From JACCZR01 sp963844805 (GTDB lineage Bacteria > Actinomycetota > Thermoleophilia > Solirubrobacterales > Thermoleophilaceae): DNA of 64,000 nt. Below are positions 35,285 to 44,433 of this stretch, piece after piece. A model generated the notes under the pieces. That model was not told where the DNA came from. It was given only the letters and a program-made list of their open reading frames with translations, and ran no database searches. Position 1 is the first letter of the stretch. Every line of letters begins with the position of its first letter. Location: NCBI GenBank assembly GCA_963844805.1, contig CAWJPU010000013.1, forward strand, positions 62,001 through 126,000, in the 5' to 3' direction. A program made the translations under genes and the position numbers.

Positions 35285-36222
35285 CTAGAGGCTGACGCGG
35301 AACCTCGCGATCCGCTTGCCCGACTTGTTGCCGGCGCCGGTCCTTGGCGGTCGCCACCACGCGGTAGCGGCCGGTCCGCAGGACCTTGCGCAGGCGCTTG
35401 GAGGTGCGCACCGCGTTGCGGCCCTGCTTGCCCCGCACCGTCAGGGTGCGGACCTTGCGGTACCGGCCTCCGGCCTTGCGCTGGATCTTCAGCGTGACCC
35501 GGGCGCGCTCGGACAGGCGGTAGCTGATCCTGCTGCGCTTGGCCTTGAGCCCGCGCAGTCGCGGCTTGATCCGGTCGCAGCCGCCGGCGGGACCGGTCTG
35601 GTTCTTGCACCGGTCCTGGGTCTCGTCGCCGAAGCCGTCACGGTCGGCGTCGCGCTCGATCTGAGCCTGGACGAGCAGCTCGCCGCCGCTGTCGCCGGTC
35701 GAGGTCCGGGGGGCCTGACCGAGCCCGAGCTGGGGAGCGAACTCGTACGAGTCGTTGCCGCCGTCGGTGTTGTAGGTGGCGCCGTGCTTGGTCGCGTTGA
35801 GCGCCACGTGCACGCCCTTGCGAACGCGCACCCTAGCCGGGAACTCCTCGACGTTGCCGGTGCCCTGGAAGGTCACCGACGGGCCGACGGCCGCCGAGGC
35901 TCGCCAGCGCGGTCTTGTTGTTGCCGGCGCCCTGCTCGGTGATGTTCGAGAACGCGAACTGCACGTTGTCGGGGGTGTACGAACGAGCGCGCAGCTTCAC
36001 CACGACGCCGTCGTAGGGAGCGGGCCGGGGCTTGTTGTCGCCGTTGGGCGGCGTCGGGTGGTTGAGACCGACGAAGGTGCACGGGCCCAGCGGGTCGCAC
36101 TCCTCCGGCCCGTTGGCCGGGCCGTGGTTGAGCTGGCTGCCGAACTGGTCGGCGGCCTGGCTGACGCCCGGGAAGGCGAGCACGCCGGCGAGGGCGAGGG
36201 CTGCGGTGATGGATCGCTTCAT
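35285..36222 (-). CDS. secreted protein with C-terminal AGNKS-type module (frame-broken)
   Basis: Exported by a signal peptide (MKRSITAALALAGVLAFPGV, cleavage after SQAA) preceded by AGGAGG. The N-terminal domain (PANGPEECDPLGPCTFVG, VVVKLRARSYTPDNVQFAFS) is unrecognised; the middle includes a calcium-loop-like DADRDGFGDETQDRCKN. The C-terminal 90 residues (ISYRLSERARVTLKIQRKAG, TGRYRVVATAKD, then GAGNKSGKRIARFRVSL after correction) form a module shared with the protein ending at 40441. Two frameshifts, near 35890 and 35337. Confidence 0.7.
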
Positions 36223-36346
36223 CTGATTCCTCCTGAGGGGGTCGGTGTGTCTGGGCTCAAGATCGCCCGGCCCAGGCCCCGCCAGAAGGCACCTTGAGGG
36301 TGGGGAGACTCACCCCTGCCGCCCGGCGCGAACGTATCCTTGGCGG

Positions 36347-38431
36347 GTGGCCGTACGGGTCGAGCAGGTCGCGGCGGCGCTGCCGGCGTACGAGATCGAG
36401 CAGGAGCTCGGCCGCGGCTCGACGGGGGTCGTCCTGGCTGCCCGCCACCGCCAGCTCGGCCGCGAGGTGGCTGTCAAGCTGCTCACGCCCGGCTACGCCG
36501 AGGACCCCGAGCTGCGCAGCCGCTTCCTGAGCGAGGCGCGGCTGCTCGCCTCCTTCAGCCACTCCCACATCGTTCCCGTGTACGACTTCGTCGAGCACGA
36601 CGGCAGCTACCTGCTGGTGATGGAGCGCCTGGGCGGCGGCACCCTCGGCACCCACGCCCGCGAGCTCGACCCGCCGGCGGCGGTGGCCGCCGCCGTCGCC
36701 ATGTGCTCCGCGCTGCACTACGCGCACGAGCGCGACGTGCTGCACCGCGACGTGAAGCCGGGCAACGCCCTCATCACCCACGACGGCCTGCTCAAGATGA
36801 CCGACTTCGGCGTGGCCAAGATGCTCGGCGGCTCGCGCACCTACGCGACCAAGACGGGCTTCATCCTGGGCACGCCGGCCTACATGGCGCCCGAGCAGGC
36901 GGGGGCACCGAGCCGGGGCCGCCCACCGACGTCTACGCCGCGGGCACGGTGCTGTACGAGCTGCTCGCCGGGCGGCTGCCCTACGAGCACGAGGGCGACG
37001 CGCTCCAGATGCTCTACCGGCACGTGCACGTGGACCCCCAGCCGGTGAGCGACCACGCCCCCCACGTGCCTTTCGCCCTGGCCGACGAGGTGATGCGGTC
37101 GCTCGCGCGCGAGCCGGCCGACCGCCACCAGACCGCCGAGGAGCTCGGCGTGGCCATCGCCACCGCCGCCTCGGGCGCGTGGGGCCGCGACTGGCTCAGC
37201 GGCGAGCGCTTCCTGGCGGCGCCCGGGGCGATCCTCTCGGCCGCCCACGGAAGCGGCGGCGGCACGACGGCCCCGCCCGGCGCGACGGCCCCGCCCGGCG
37301 AGGCGCCCCGCCCGGCGAGACGGTGTCCCGTCCGCCGCGGCCGCCGGACGGAGCGCCGCCGCAGGGCCCGCCGCCGGAGGAGCGCCCGGAGCCCGAGCAG
37401 CCGCGGTCGCCCGCCGGCGCCGGCTCGCGCTGGTGCTGGGCGGGCTCGCGGCGCTGCTGGTGGCGATCGCCGTCGTGGCCCTGGCCGCGGGGGGCGGCGA
37501 GGACGAGGGTCAGAAGGGCGCCGCCGCGCCCACCGCGGTGCGCGCCTCGGACTGGCGCGAGCTCCCGCCCGCGCGCGAGGCGCGCCAGCAGGCCCCGGCG
37601 ACGGTGCAGTTCGGCACGATCTGGCTCCTGGGCGGCCTGGTCGGCAAGAACTCCTCGAAGGCGACCCGCAGCGTGGAGGGCTTCGACACCGCCATCGACC
37701 AGTGGAAGGGCGGCGCACCGCTGCCGGTGCCGCTGCACCACCCGCTGGCCGCGACCTACCGCGGCCGGCTCGTGGTGATGGGCGGCTGGATCCCGGAGGG
37801 CGACGTGCTGTCGGCCAAGTCGTCGAACCGCGTCTGGGAGCTGCGCGGCGAGCGCTGGGTCCCGCTGCCGCCGATGAACTCGCCCCGCGTGGCGGGCGGC
37901 GCCGCGGTGGTGGGCGGCAAGCTGGTGGTGGCCGGCGGGCAGAACCAGGGCCGCCTGGTGGCCACCACGGAGGTCTTCGACGGCAAGAGCTGGAAGACGG
38001 TGGCCGACATGCCGACCCCGCGCGAGCACCTCGGCGTCGCCACGGACGGGCGCTACCTCTACGCCGTCGGCGGCCGCGAGCTCGCGGCGGACAAGAACCT
38101 CGTCCGCGCTCGAGCGCTACGACCCCGCCAAGGACGAGTGGAAGAAGCTGCCCGGGATGCCCAAGCCGCTGGGCGGGCTCGGCGCGGCGTACGCCGCCGG
38201 GCGGCTGGTGGCGGTCGGCGCCGAGACCCCGAACGCGGTGCTGGGCACCACCCTGCTCTACGACGTCGCGCGTCGAGAAGTGGTCCGCGGCCGACTCCCT
38301 GCCCCACGCCCGCCACGGCCTCTCGGTCGCCGCGGTGGGTCGTACGGTCTACGCGCTGGGCGGAGGCCTCCAGCCCGGCCATACGAACTCCACCAACGAA
38401 GCCGACGCCCTGACGCCTCGAAGCGCGATGA
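36347..38431 (+). CDS. Ser/Thr protein kinase with extracellular Kelch propeller (frame-broken)
   Basis: Transmembrane receptor-like kinase, about 695 residues from GTG 36347. Kinase domain: LGRGSTGVVLAARHRQLGRE, VAVKLL (Lys), VLHRDVKPGNALI, MTDFGVAKM and GTPAYMAPEQA. A Pro-rich juxtamembrane stretch (about residues 305-360) leads to one helix (LVLGGLAALLVAIAVVALAAG) and an outer domain of Kelch repeats (FGTIWLLGGLVG, RLVVMGGWIPEG, KLVVAGGQNQG, YLYAVGGREL, VYALGGGLQPG). Frameshifts near 36905, 37310, 38105, 38275 and 38416. The stop overlaps the FHA gene start (ATGA). Confidence 0.82.
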
Positions 38432-39112
38432 GCACCTCGCCCACCGATCCCCACCGGGCCTCGCCCGCCGACCTGCAGGAGCGCATCGCGGCCGACCGCG
38501 CGGGGCGACCCCTACCTCCTCTTCTACGACGGCGAGGGCAGCCAGCACATCTTCTCGCTGGCGGGCGCGCCCGCCGCGGCTGACCATCGGCCGCGCGCCC
38601 GGGCTGCGAGCTGCCGATCACCTGGGACGAGGGGGTCTCGCGCGCGCACGCCCAGCTCGAGCGCCTGGGGCAGAGCGACTGGGCGGTGGTGGACGACGGG
38701 CTGTCGCGCAACGGCTCGTTCCTCAACGGCGAGCGCCTGCGCCAGCGCCGGCGGCTGGCCGACGGCGACCTGCTGCGCGTGGGCGACACCAACATCGTCT
38801 TCCGCGCGCCGGTGGGCGAGGTCGAGCAGACGATCCCCGCCACCCAGGAGAAGGAGGTGGCGCTCTCCCCGGCGCAGCGGCGGGTGCTGATCGCGCTGTG
38901 CCGGCCCTACGCGCGAGGGCGGCGAGTTCGCCACCCCGGCCTCCAACCAGCAGATCGCCGACGAGCTGGTGGTGAGCGTCGAGGCGGTCAAGACGCACAT
39001 GCGAGCGCTGTTCGAGCGCTTCGGGGTGGGCGACCTGCCGCGCCAGGCCAAGCGCTCGGAGCTCGTCCGCCGCGCCTTCCAGAACGGGGCGGTCTCGGTC
39101 AAGGACCTCTGA
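38428..39112 (+). CDS. FHA domain protein with C-terminal LuxR-type helix-turn-helix (frame-broken)
   Basis: Probable phospho-threonine reader and DNA-binding output for the kinase upstream. After corrections: N-terminal helix ADLQERIAADRAG, then PYLLFYDGEGSQHIFSL, FHA core LTIGRAPGCELPITWDEGVS, RAHAQLERLGQSDWAVVDD and GLSRNGSFLNGERL with the canonical Arg, Ser and Asn. C-terminal HTH: NQQIADELVVSVEAVKTHMR, ALFERFGV. Three inserted bases, near 38508, 38575 and 38925. ATG 38428 overlaps the kinase stop. Confidence 0.82.
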
Positions 39113-39182
39113 CCGAGGGGTAGGGCGCGCCCACCCTGAAGGTGGCTGTGCGCGGGGCCTGCTCAGCCCGAGCATCGGTCCC

Positions 39183-40441
39183 ATGAACAGAAAGCTCCTC
39201 GACATCCCTCATCACCGCTGCGCCGCGCTCGCCATCCCCGGCTCGGCGCTGGCCGCCCCCAAGATCGACGGCGAGTTCCCCGTCAGCGACCAGCCCCGCG
39301 GCATCACCCAGGGCCCCGACGGCAACATCTGGGCCGCGGTCGGCGGCAAGGTCGCCAAGATCACGCCCGCCGGCCGGGTCACCGAGTTCGACCCCGCGAA
39401 CATCGGCAGCCCGCAGGGCATCACCACCGGGCCCGACGGCAACCTCTGGGTCACCCAGAGCGACGGCGTGGCGAAGTTCTCGCCCGCCGACCCCAACTCG
39501 GCGACCGGCTTCAGCGTCGCCTGCGATCAGCCAGCCCGCAGACCATCACCACCGGGCCCGACGGCAACCTGTGGACCGCCAGCGGCGACAAGGTCGTGAA
39601 GATCCCGCCCGCCAACCCCGCCGGCGCAGACGAACAAGGCGATCGCCGGGCCTCGACGCCCGCGGCATCGCCAGCAGCGGCGGCCGGCTCTGGGTGGTCA
39701 ACCGCTCGCGGCAAGGCCATCGTGAGCGTCACCACCGACTTCAACACGATCACCCCGCACCCCGTGACCGCCGGGCCGCAGGAGGTCGCCGGCGGGCCCA
39801 ACGGCCAGGTCGCCTACAGCGACCCGGGCCAGAACCCGCACGAGGTCGGGCCGGCTGACCCAGGGCGCCGGCGCGCTCAAGAGCCTCGTCCCGGGGCCTC
39901 GACCCCTTCGGGATCACCTACGCCAAGTCCGACGGCGCCTACTGGTGGGCCGAGTTCGCCTCGCAGACGGTCGGGCGCATGACGCCCGGCGGCCAGGTGA
40001 CGCCACCCCGGTCGGCAAGTTCAGCGCCGGCTCCGGCCCGCGCCACATCACCACCGGCCCCAACAACACCCTCTGGGTGTCGCTGGAGCAGGGCAAGAAG
40101 ATCGGGCGCGTCACCGGCGTGACGCCCCCGCCCAGCCCCCCGGCGGGCAAGCCCGGCGGCGGGACGGCCAGCGCGACACGCTCGCACCGGCCGTCACGCG
40201 GCTGTCGGCGCGGCGCACCAAGGTCCGCTTCCGCCTGTCGGAGAAGGCCGGCGTGCGGATCACCATCAAGCGGCGCGGGCGCAAGGCCAAGACCATCAGG
40301 CGCCAGGTGCAAGGCCGGGCACGAACGCCATCGCGCTTCCGTCGCCTGGGCCGCGGCCGCTACCGCGTCAGCGTGGTCGCCAAGGACGCGGCGGGCAACA
40401 AGAGCCGCCCGCGCAGCGTGCGGCTGAAGGTCAGGCGCTGA
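39183..40441 (+). CDS. secreted Vgb-like beta-propeller protein with AGNKS-type module (frame-broken)
   Basis: Exported protein (MNRKLLD start, leader ending PGSALAA) with repeated propeller blades of the streptogramin-lyase-like type: PRGITQGPDGNIWAAVGGKV, PQGITTGPDGNLWVTQSDGV, TITTGPDGNLWTASGDKVVK, HITTGPNNTLWVSLEQGKKI. The C-terminus (VRFRLSEKAGVRITIKRRGR, GRGRYRVSVVAKDAAGNKSR) matches the module at 35285. Many frameshifts, so blade borders are approximate. An extracellular binding role is more likely than antibiotic lyase activity. Overlaps the convergent gene by 11 bases. Confidence 0.7.
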
Positions 40442-41427
40442 GCTGAAGCAGGTCGGCCACTCGCTCCCGGTGCTCGGCGGCGCTGCCGTAGAGGTGCGCA
40501 TCTGCCTTCGCCCTCTTGAGGAAGAAGTGCAGATCGTGCTCCCACGTGAAGCCGATGCCGCCGTGCACCTGGAGCGATGAGGCCGTGACCTTCCAGCCGG
40601 CGTCCGACGCGCAGGACTTGGCCGTCGCGGCAGCCAGCGGGAGCGACTCGGGCTCGTGGTCGGCGGCGTATGCGGCGAACAGCATCGTGGCCCGCGCGCT
40701 CTCGGTCTCCAGCAGCATCTCCGCGCAACGGTGCGCCACCGCCTGGTAGGCGCCGATCGGCCGCCCGAACTGCTCGCGCTCGCGCGCGTACTCGACCGCC
40801 ATCTCCATCGCCCGCTGGGCCACACCGGTCAGCTCGGCGGCGAGCAGCACCGAGATGCGATCCAGCGCCGGCCCGCACGTCGCCCTCGAGCGGGTCGCCG
40901 CCGGCGGCCTCCACGCGCGCGTAGTGACGGGTGGAGTCGATCGTGTCCTGGGGCTGGGCGCTCACGCCCTCCAGGACGCTCGCGTCGTCTCCCTCGACCA
41001 GCACCACGAAGCTCGCCTGCGCGGCGTCGGGCACCAGCGGCGCCGCGCCCTCGCTGACGAAGCCGACGGTCCCGGTGGCCTCCCCCGAGGCGACGCCCGG
41101 CAGCCACTTGGCCTGCTGCTCCTCGCTGCCGGCGTAGGCGATCAGCAGCCCGGCGGCGGCGTTGCTGAGGAACGGCGACGGGGCAAGCGCGTAGCCCAGC
41201 TCCTCGCTGAGGATCGCGAGCTCGGTGGTCCCCAGCTCCTGCCCGCCGTGCTCCTCGGACACGAAGATCCCCGGCCAGCCGAGCTCGGACATCTCGTTCC
41301 AGATCCCGTCGTCGTACTCGCCGGCCTCGGCCAGCTCGCGGCGCCGCTCGGCGGTGAAGCGCGCGGCCAGGAACTCGTTGGCGGTGCGCTTGATCGCCTG
41401 CTGGTCGTCGGTGAAGTCGAAGTTCAC
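40431..41427 (-). CDS. acyl-CoA dehydrogenase, second subunit type (frame-broken)
   Basis: About 331 residues from GTG 41427, overlapping the upstream dehydrogenase stop (GTGA). N-terminus FDFTDDQQAIKRTANEFLAA and LGWPGIFVSEEHGGQELGTT are family-typical, but the middle FAD-motif region is degenerate (TGTVGFVSEGAAPLVPDAAQ). C-terminus: QFGRPIGAYQAVAHRCAEML and LQVHGGIGFTWEHDLHFFLK. In mycobacteria, adjacent ACAD genes of this size form alpha2beta2 enzymes, which this pair resembles. One frameshift near 40862. Confidence 0.87.
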
Positions 41428-42560
41428 CGCAGCCTCGGCAGGCCCAGCACGCGCTCGGCCACGATGTTCTTGAGGATCTCGGTGGTGCCGCCCTCGATCG
41501 AGTTCGCACGGGCGCGCAGGAAGCGGTATGTCCAGTCCTCGTCGACGGCCGGCGCCTCCGCCCCGCGGAGGTCCATCGCCGCCTCGGTCAGCTCCTGGTT
41601 GAGGTCCGACCACTGCCACTTGCCCAGCGAGCCCTCCGGGCCCGGCTGGCCCGTCTTCATGATCCCGGTGAGGGCACGCAGCACGTTCAGCCGCAGCGAC
41701 TCCGAGCCGATGTACAGCTGCGCCAAGCGCTGGCGGGCGACGGGGTCGCCGCCGGCGCCGCGCTGGCGCGCGAGGTCGAGCAGCCGCGTGAAGTCCCGCT
41801 TGACCTGGCCCTGCAGGGCGAACGCCAGCCCGCTGCGCTCGTGCATGAGCGTGGTGATGGCCACCCCCCAGCCGTTGCCCACGCCGCCGATCACGTTCTC
41901 GTCGGGGATGCGGGCGCCGTCCATGAACAGCTCGTTGAACTCCGCCTCGCCGGTGATCTGGGTCAGCGGGCTCACCTGCACCTCGTCCTGCTCCATGTCC
42001 ATCAGGAAGTAGGTGAGGCCCTGGTGCTTGGGCGCGTCGGGGTCGGTGCGGGCGACGAGCATGCACCACTTCGCGTGGTGGGCCAGCGTGGTCCAGACCT
42101 TCTGGCCGGTCACCCGCCACTCGCCGTTGTCCTTGACCGCCTTCGTCTTCAGGCTCGCCAGGTCGGAGCCGCTGTCGGGCTCGGAGAAGCCCTGGCACCA
42201 GATCTCCTCGCCGGAGAGGATCGGCGCCACGTAGCGCTCCTTCTGGGCGTCGGTGCCGTGGGCGATCACGGTCGGCCCGCCCATCGCCAGCCCCAGCACG
42301 TTCGCGGGGCTCGGCGCGTCGGCGCGCACCATCTCGTCGGAGAAGATCGCCTGCTCCATCAGGCTCGCGCCCCGCCCGCCGTACTCCTCGGGCCAGGAGA
42401 CGCCGGCCCAGCCGCCCTCGTTGAGCTTTCGCTGCCACTCGAGCCGGAACTGGAACCCGGCCTCGTCCTCGGCGGGCGGCTGGCCGGGGTGGTTCGCGCC
42501 GAGCCACTCGCGCAGCTCGTCGCGGAAGGCCTGCTCTGAGGGCGAGAGGGTCAGGTCCAC
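41424..42560 (-). CDS. acyl-CoA dehydrogenase
   Basis: 378 residues from GTG 42560 (MDLTLSPSEQAFRDELREWL). FAD-binding WCQGFSEPDSGSDLASLKTK, TGQKVWTTLAHHAKWCMLVA, and C-terminal ANSIEGGTTEILKNIVAERV with a Glu in the position used as catalytic base in several family members. Uninterrupted. Paired by a GTGA overlap with the degenerate dehydrogenase at 40431, suggesting a heteromeric enzyme; substrate may be a fatty acyl-, steroid- or aryl-chain CoA. Confidence 0.93.
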   Translation of the reverse strand: MDLTLSPSEQAFRDELREWLGANHPGQPPAEDEAGFQFRLEWQRKLNEGGWAGVSWPEEYGGRGASLMEQAIFSDEMVRADAPSPANVLGLAMGGPTVIAHGTDAQKERYVAPILSGEEIWCQGFSEPDSGSDLASLKTKAVKDNGEWRVTGQKVWTTLAHHAKWCMLVARTDPDAPKHQGLTYFLMDMEQDEVQVSPLTQITGEAEFNELFMDGARIPDENVIGGVGNGWGVAITTLMHERSGLAFALQGQVKRDFTRLLDLARQRGAGGDPVARQRLAQLYIGSESLRLNVLRALTGIMKTGQPGPEGSLGKWQWSDLNQELTEAAMDLRGAEAPAVDEDWTYRFLRARANSIEGGTTEILKNIVAERVLGLPRLR

Positions 42561-42573
42561 CTGGGCGGGCAGG

Positions 42574-43014
42574 TTACCCGGCGCCCTCCATCACCCGCTT
42601 GAGCGTGGCGCACTGCTGTGCGAACTGGCGCTTGAGCATTCGCTGGAGCAGCGGCTGGGCCAGGCGCATCGCGCCAGTGGGCCGGCCGTGGCCGCGGAAG
42701 CGCATCAAGGTGCCGGCGCCGGCCGGCTCGAACCCGATGTCGAGGTCCACGGGCAGGCTGCCCTCGACCACCCTCAGCCCGAACGCGCGGCCGCGATCGA
42801 AGCTCGACACCTCGACCACCGACTCGAGCTCCTTGCCGCCCGGCGCCCGGTGCACCTCGCGCAGGCGCGAGCCCACGCGCATGGGGCCCTCGTCCTCCCT
42901 CACCGCGGCGACCGTGTTGGTCTGCCAGGTGGCGAGCCGGTCGGGGTCGGTGACGTAGTCGAACACCTCCTCCGGGCTGCGCTGGATGGCGGTCTCGATC
43001 GTGAAGTCGATCAT
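42574..43014 (-). CDS. SRPBCC-fold (polyketide cyclase/START-like) protein
   Basis: 146 residues. Small hydrophobic-ligand-binding fold: IDFTIETAIQRSPEEVFDYV, DPDRLATWQTNTVAAV, SRLREVHRAPGGKELESVVE and a long C-terminal helix (MRLAQPLLQRMLKRQFAQQC). No catalytic function can be assigned. It lies between acyl-CoA dehydrogenase genes on the same strand, so a role with lipid or CoA-linked substrates is possible. Confidence 0.8.
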   Translation of the reverse strand: MIDFTIETAIQRSPEEVFDYVTDPDRLATWQTNTVAAVREDEGPMRVGSRLREVHRAPGGKELESVVEVSSFDRGRAFGLRVVEGSLPVDLDIGFEPAGAGTLMRFRGHGRPTGAMRLAQPLLQRMLKRQFAQQCATLKRVMEGAG

Positions 43015-43054
43015 CGGGGTCTGCTCCGGCGCGCGACAGGGCGCACCCTCTCAG

Positions 43055-43083
43055 AAAAGTCGTCAGCCGCCTGAGCGTTTTTC
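43055..43083 (-). terminator. rho-independent terminator, similar to 14412
   Basis: Imperfect stem AAAAACGCTCAG / CTGACGACTTTT (minus sense) with a GCGG loop and TTTT at its end, 36 bases after the stop of the dehydrogenase at 43119. The core TCAGgcggCTGA with A/T flanks is nearly the same as in the element at 14412. Confidence 0.55.
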
Positions 43084-43118
43084 GGAGGCGAGCCCGCGCA
43101 ACGCGCCCCCGGCCACCC

Positions 43119-44309
43119 CTAGTAGCTCTTCGGCAGCCCCAGGGAGTGCTCCGCCACGTAGTTGAGGATCATCTCGCGCGACACCGGCGCGGTGCGGGTC
43201 AGGCGGGCGCCCCACCACAGGTCGCTCAGGCCGTACTCCAGCGCGAAGCCGTTGCCGCCGTGGGTCTGGATCGCCTGGTCGACGCACTTGATCGCCGCCT
43301 CGGCCGCCGCGTACTTGGCCATGTTGGCCGACTCCCCCGCCCCCGGCGCGCCGGCGTCGTAGAGCGCTGCGGCCTTTTGGGTCATCAGCCGCGCCAGCTC
43401 CAGCTCGATCTTCGCCTCGGCCAGCGGATGGGACACGCCCTGGTGGGTGCCGATGGGCTTGCCCCACACCGCGCGCTCGTTGGCGTAGGCGCTGGCCTTG
43501 GAGAGCGCGTTGCGGCCGATGCCGCAGGCGATCGTCGCGCCCATGATGCGCTCGGGGTTGAGCCCGTCGAAGACGGGGCCGAGGCCGCCGTTCTCGCCGC
43601 CGATCAGGCGCTCCTCCTCCACCTCGACGCCGTCGAAGTAGAGGGTCCACTGCTGGTCGGGACCCACGTAGGGCATGGGGATCACGTCGCGTGTGAAACC
43701 GGGCGAGTCGACGTCGACGATGGCCAGCGAGGGAAGGCCGAGGTTGCCGTCGGGCAGCCGCGTGCGGGCCACCACCAGCACGGCGTCGGCGTGCTCCACC
43801 CCGGAGATGTAGGTCTTCTGCCCGTTGAGCACGAAGCTGCCGTTTCCGCCGCGCGCCAGCGAGGTGGAGATGTTGTGCGAGTTGGTGCCGGCGTCGGCCT
43901 CGGTGATGGCGAAGGCGACCTTCGTCGTGCCCGCGGCGATCCCGGTCAGCCAGCGCTCCTTCTGCTCATCGGTGCCGTGCCGGGCCAGGATGCTGCCGAC
44001 GATCGCCGGCGAGACCACGATCAGCAGCAGCGAGCTACCCGCCGCGGTGATCTCCTCGCCCACCATGGCGAGGCCGGACAGGCCGAGCCCGCCCCCACCC
44101 CACTCCTCGGGCAGGTTGACGCCCAGGTAGCCCTTCCCGGCCAACGCGTCCCACAGCTCGGTGGGCGGCTCGCCCGCCGCGTGCTTGCGCCGCGAGTACT
44201 CGTGCCCGAAGCCGGAGCAGATGCCCGCGACGGCCTCGCGGAGCATGGTCTCCTCGGAGGAAGGGACGAGGGGAAGAACGGCGGCTTCGCCGTGCAATGC
44301 GGTGGCCAT
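43119..44309 (-). CDS. acyl-CoA dehydrogenase
   Basis: 396 residues from ATG 44309. Family motifs: KGYLGVNLPEEWGGGGLGLS, AFAITEADAGTNSHNISTSL (FAD loop), NGQKTYISGVEHADAVLVVA, GVEVEEERLIGGENGGLGPV, IGTHQGVSHPLAEAKIELEL and IQTHGGNGFALEYGLSDLWW. The C-terminus lacks the common EGT/GGTTE catalytic motif. Uninterrupted. A long inverted repeat sits 18 bases upstream of its start (44327). Confidence 0.92.
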   Translation of the reverse strand: MATALHGEAAVLPLVPSSEETMLREAVAGICSGFGHEYSRRKHAAGEPPTELWDALAGKGYLGVNLPEEWGGGGLGLSGLAMVGEEITAAGSSLLLIVVSPAIVGSILARHGTDEQKERWLTGIAAGTTKVAFAITEADAGTNSHNISTSLARGGNGSFVLNGQKTYISGVEHADAVLVVARTRLPDGNLGLPSLAIVDVDSPGFTRDVIPMPYVGPDQQWTLYFDGVEVEEERLIGGENGGLGPVFDGLNPERIMGATIACGIGRNALSKASAYANERAVWGKPIGTHQGVSHPLAEAKIELELARLMTQKAAALYDAGAPGAGESANMAKYAAAEAAIKCVDQAIQTHGGNGFALEYGLSDLWWGARLTRTAPVSREMILNYVAEHSLGLPKSY

Positions 44310-44326
44310 GTGCTCAGTTTGGCGAG

Positions 44327-44349
44327 TTGACCGCGGTATGCGCGGTCAA
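44327..44349. promoter_or_regulatory. inverted repeat, probable operator for acyl-CoA dehydrogenase
   Basis: TTGACCGCG-gtatg-CGCGGTCAA: perfect 9-base arms with a 5-base spacer, immediately upstream of the dehydrogenase at 44309 and in the divergent region to 44434. The TTGAC...GTCAA ends recall the operators at 17179 and 49090, but the spacing differs, so it may serve a different TetR-family regulator. Confidence 0.5.
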
Positions 44350-44433
44350 GTCGCCGAAGCCCGCGTCGTAGGCGGTGACGGCGATGAGCCAGATATTGGT
44401 TGCGCGTGGGCAAAATGGCTGTAGCTTGATTCG

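Noticed and set aside
37260..37320. GCGACGGCCCCGCCCG repeats as a possible CRISPR or mobile repeat
   Set aside because: They encode the Pro-rich juxtamembrane linker (TAPPGATAPPG) of the kinase; no spacers or flanking repeats exist, and no CRISPR array is in the window.
39183..40441. Streptogramin (virginiamycin B) resistance lyase
   Set aside because: The propeller repeats resemble Vgb, but the protein is secreted and carries a surface-type C-terminal module; such propellers are common without lyase function.
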